Shown piece by piece: positions 5,741 through 8,335 of a DNA stretch of 8,335 nt (position 1 is its first letter; the number at the start of each line of letters is the position of its first letter). Both the position numbers and the translations under genes were made by a program. Below the pieces are notes generated by a model. The model saw only the letters and a program-made list of their open reading frames with translations. It ran no database searches and had not been told where the DNA came from. Source of the DNA: Nitrospirota bacterium (lineage in GTDB: Bacteria > Nitrospirota > UBA9217); NCBI GenBank assembly GCA_021788515.1, contig JAJYKN010000039.1:1-8335 (forward strand), read 5' to 3'.

Positions 5741-8335
5741 TCCACCAAGGAATTGTCTAAGTCCTACGAACCGAAGTCAGTCGAGCAGAAGTGGTACGAC
5801 GTCTGGCTGGAGAAAAATTATTTTCATGCCGATCCGAACGCCGGCGGCGTTCCTTTCTCGATCGTGATCCCGCCGCCGAACGTTACCGGCTCGCTCCACA
5901 TCGGCCACGCGCTCAACTCCACGCTCCAGGACATCCTGGTGCGCTGGATGCGCATGTCGGGCAGGAACACGCTCTGGGTCCCGGGCACGGACCACGCCGG
6001 CATTGCAACGCAGAACGTGGTAGAGCGCCAGCTTGCCAAGGAAAATATCGACCGCCATGCGCTCGGGCGGGAGAAGTTCATCGAAAAGGTCTGGGAATGG
6101 CGGAAGGAGTACGGCGGACGGATCATCAGCCAGCTCAAACGCTTGGGCGCGTCCTGCGACTGGGAGCGGGAACGCTTTACCATGGACGAAGGCCTGTCCA
6201 AGGCCGTGCGCGAGGTCTTCGTCACGCTGTATGAAGAAGGGCTTATCTACCGCGGAGAGCGGCTGATCAACTGGTGCCCGAGATGTCACACCGCGCTCTC
6301 TGACATCGAAGTTGAGCACGAGGACGAAAAGGGCAAGCTCTATCACATCGCCTATCCGCTGTCGCACGATCACAACATCCGGCTCACGGTTGCCACGACG
6401 AGGCCCGAGACCATGCTTGGCGACACAGCAGTTGCCGTGCATCCGCTCGACCCGAGGTATAAAGACCTCATCGGCAAGACCATTGATCTTCCCCTGACCA
6501 ACAGAAAGATCCCGATCATCGGCGATTCGATGCTCGTCGACCTCGAGTTCGGCACCGGCGCGGTCAAGGTCACGCCTGCCCATGATTTCAACGATTATGA
6601 GGCAGGCCAGCGCCAGAAGCCGGAACTTCCGCGCATCAAGATGCTCGATGACAAGGCCGAGATCCTTTCCGACATCCCGGACGTTCTTCCCGAGGTGTTG
6701 AAGCAGATCGCGGGCAAGCCGGCAAAGAAGGCGCGCGGCATGGTCGTGGAGCTTTTGCAGGCCCGCGGCCTCCTGATCAAAACGGACGATCACGCCCATT
6801 CCATCGGCAAGTGCTACCGCTGCAGGTCCGTGGTGGAACCCTATCTTTCGCCCCAGTGGTTCGTGAAGACCGGCCCGCTTGCCGGGCCGGCGATCAAAGT
6901 GGTCGAGGACGGCGGCGTGCGGATCGTTCCCAAGGGTTGGGAGAACACGTACTTCGAATGGATGAGGAACATCAAGGACTGGTGCATCTCGCGCCAGATC
7001 TGGTGGGGCCACCGCATTCCGGCCTGGTACTGCGATGATTGCGGGACCATCACGGTCAGCCGCACCGATGCCGCAACATGCAGCAAATGCGGGAGCAAGA
7101 ATATCCGCCAGGAGACCGACGTGCTCGACACCTGGTTCTCCTCAGCGCTCTGGCCGTTCTCCACGCTCGGCTGGCCGGACGAGACCAAGGAGCTTTCCGT
7201 CTACTACCCCACCTCGGTCCTGATCACGAGCTTCGACATCATCTTTTTCTGGGTCGCCCGCATGATCATGATGGGGCTCCACTTCAGGAAGGAAGTTCCC
7301 TTCAAGGACGTCTACATCCACGCCCTCGTGCGCGACGCTGAAGGCCAGAAGATGAGCAAGTCCAAGGGCAACGTCATCGACCCGCTCGTGATGATCGACG
7401 AATACGGCACCGACGCCTTCCGGTTCACGCTTGCGGCATTTGCGGCCCAGGGCAGGGACATCAAGATGTCCACGGAGCGCATCGAAGGCTACCGGAACTT
7501 CGCGAACAAGATCTGGAACGCGAGTCGCTTCGTGATGATGAACCTGGAGGAAGGGTTTGTTCCCAGCACCGACCTGATGACTTCCGACTCGTCCCTCTCC
7601 GACCAATGGATCCTTTCGCGCCTGAATTCGGTCGCACAGGAGGTGCAGGCCGCTCTCACCGAGTACCGGTTCAACGATATTGCCTCGACGCTCTACCAGT
7701 TTATCTGGCACGAGTACTGCGACTGGTATCTGGAGCTGTCCAAGCCGGCACTGTACGAAGAAAAAGGATCGGTTTCCAGGAAAGCGACACAGACTGTGCT
7801 CGCTCATGTCCTCGAAACAGCCCTCAGGCTTCTACATCCCATCATGCCGTTCATCACCGAGGAAATCTGGCAGACGCTGCCGGAAGCAACTAGGGTCAAG
7901 GGGCAAGGGGCAAGGGTCAGGAGTGAATCAATCATGGTGTCGCCCTATCCTGAAGCGGACACGAAGCTGATCAATCCCGGGATCGAGCGCGATATGCAAA
8001 TGGTCATGGACCTGATCCTGGCCATCCGGAACATCCGCGGCGAGATGAACATCACGCCGTCCCTGCAGATCAAGGCGATCGTCAAAGTGGAAAAGAAAGA
8101 GATGGGCGAGCACCTGGAGAAGAGCGCCGGGTACGTAAAAACGCTGGCGCGCCTTGCCGAACTGAGTATCGGCGTCGATGAGAAAAAGCCCAAGGCAGCC
8201 GCAACCGGCGTGATCACGGGTGCGGAAGTGTACGTTCCGCTTGAGGGCATCATCGACCTGGCGCAGGAGCGCGACCGGCTCCAGAAGGAGATCGCGAAGA
8301 TCTCCAAGGACATCGACGTATTCTCCAACAAACTT
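5738..8335 (+). CDS. valS: Valyl-tRNA synthetase (3' end outside window)
   Basis: This enzyme charges tRNA-Val with valine in the cytoplasm using ATP, and edits mischarged threonine. The frame is open for 866 codons to the window edge with no stop or frameshift. The class Ia signatures are intact: PPPNVTGSLHIGH with HIGH at 54-57, and KMSKS at 538-542. The CP1 editing domain is marked by TTRPETMLGDTAVAVHP from 220. Cysteine pairs C180/C183, C359/C362, C432/C435 and C448/C451 suggest zinc-binding knuckles, as in many bacterial ValS. The tryptophan-rich DWCISRQIWWGHRIP motif and the anticodon-binding domain (from about 600) follow. The visible end (IIDLAQERDRLQKEIAKISKDI) is the start of the C-terminal coiled coil that contacts the tRNA; about 880 residues is usual for the compact form, so little is missing. 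Oddity: residues 719-729 come from a heptamer repeat. It is a separate transcription unit from the operon upstream. Confidence 0.98.
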   Translation, partial: MSTKELSKSYEPKSVEQKWYDVWLEKNYFHADPNAGGVPFSIVIPPPNVTGSLHIGHALNSTLQDILVRWMRMSGRNTLWVPGTDHAGIATQNVVERQLAKENIDRHALGREKFIEKVWEWRKEYGGRIISQLKRLGASCDWERERFTMDEGLSKAVREVFVTLYEEGLIYRGERLINWCPRCHTALSDIEVEHEDEKGKLYHIAYPLSHDHNIRLTVATTRPETMLGDTAVAVHPLDPRYKDLIGKTIDLPLTNRKIPIIGDSMLVDLEFGTGAVKVTPAHDFNDYEAGQRQKPELPRIKMLDDKAEILSDIPDVLPEVLKQIAGKPAKKARGMVVELLQARGLLIKTDDHAHSIGKCYRCRSVVEPYLSPQWFVKTGPLAGPAIKVVEDGGVRIVPKGWENTYFEWMRNIKDWCISRQIWWGHRIPAWYCDDCGTITVSRTDAATCSKCGSKNIRQETDVLDTWFSSALWPFSTLGWPDETKELSVYYPTSVLITSFDIIFFWVARMIMMGLHFRKEVPFKDVYIHALVRDAEGQKMSKSKGNVIDPLVMIDEYGTDAFRFTLAAFAAQGRDIKMSTERIEGYRNFANKIWNASRFVMMNLEEGFVPSTDLMTSDSSLSDQWILSRLNSVAQEVQAALTEYRFNDIASTLYQFIWHEYCDWYLELSKPALYEEKGSVSRKATQTVLAHVLETALRLLHPIMPFITEEIWQTLPEATRVKGQGARVRSESIMVSPYPEADTKLINPGIERDMQMVMDLILAIRNIRGEMNITPSLQIKAIVKVEKKEMGEHLEKSAGYVKTLARLAELSIGVDEKKPKAAATGVITGAEVYVPLEGIIDLAQERDRLQKEIAKISKDIDVFSNKL
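7892..7926 (+). repeat. 7-bp tandem repeat inside valS
   Basis: Four clear heptamers, AGGGTCA (7892-7898), AGGGGCA (7899-7905), AGGGGCA (7906-7912) and AGGGTCA (7913-7919), are followed by a degenerate fifth (GGAGTGA, 7920-7926). They lie in frame in valS and encode RVKGQGARVRS (719-729) in a loop between EEIWQTLPEA and SIMVSPYPE. From remembered ValS sequences this loop is normally about 10 residues shorter. The composition (purine-rich, G-run) differs from the flanking coding DNA. Confidence 0.8.

Noticed and set aside
5575..5760. 61-codon open frame on the + strand in the gap before valS
   Set aside because: It covers both arms of the inverted repeat, lacks a ribosome binding site, overlaps the valS start in another frame and resembles no protein.
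5777..7012. Open frame of 411 codons on the - strand opposite valS
   Set aside because: It is a mirror of the conserved valS coding strand; the composition is Arg/His/Asp/Val-rich, as expected for an antisense shadow, with no ribosome binding site.
7892..7926. Possible frameshift or pseudogene of valS caused by the heptamer repeat
   Set aside because: The reading frame continues cleanly from EEIWQTLPEA through the repeat into SIMVSPYPE and on to the coiled coil, so the gene is intact.

Overview
The window reads as a GC-rich (roughly 60% by eye) chromosomal piece from a Gram-negative-type bacterium. A Nitrospirota or Desulfobacterota/Myxococcota-like (former deltaproteobacterial) host is the best guess. 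It rests on the CheA-REC hybrid, the REC plus proline-rich response regulator and the style of the intergenic repeats. It is an inference; no taxonomic marker is decisive. All convincing genes are on the + strand.

Region 1 (1-5436) is the distal part of a chemosensory operon with almost no spacing. It holds the C-terminal half of a methyl-accepting chemotaxis protein, a large hybrid CheA kinase with its own C-terminal receiver domain, two different CheW couplers in tandem, and a response regulator with a long proline/glutamate-rich tail. Gene junctions are 5 bp, 14 bp, a 4-bp ATGA overlap and an 11-bp overlap. Together they make one signalling array: the MCP senses, two CheWs couple it to CheA, and CheA can phosphorylate its own receiver and the free response regulator. 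No flagellar or pilus gene and no cheR/cheB is present, so the output (gliding or pilus motility, polarity, development) cannot be read from the window. The CheA architecture resembles ChpA/PilL and FrzE rather than the classical flagellar CheA.

Region 2 (5437-5737) is non-coding and crowded with small structures: an imperfect palindrome (5446-5489), a short 7-bp tandem repeat (5496-5516), a clear rho-independent terminator closing the chemosensory operon (5521-5551), and a 121-bp inverted-repeat element (5575-5695) resembling a MITE or dispersed intergenic palindrome. The valS ribosome binding site follows.

Region 3 (5738-8335) is valS, valyl-tRNA synthetase, open to the end of the window (866 codons visible, probably only the last few dozen missing). 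Its catalytic, editing and zinc-binding motifs are intact. It carries an in-frame stretch of 7-bp tandem repeats that lengthens a loop in the anticodon-binding region.

The points most worth a second look are the response regulator's tail (three helical repeats at an exact 32-residue period plus a terminal helix reminiscent of polar organising proteins), the heptamer repeat inside valS, and the inverted-repeat element upstream of valS.
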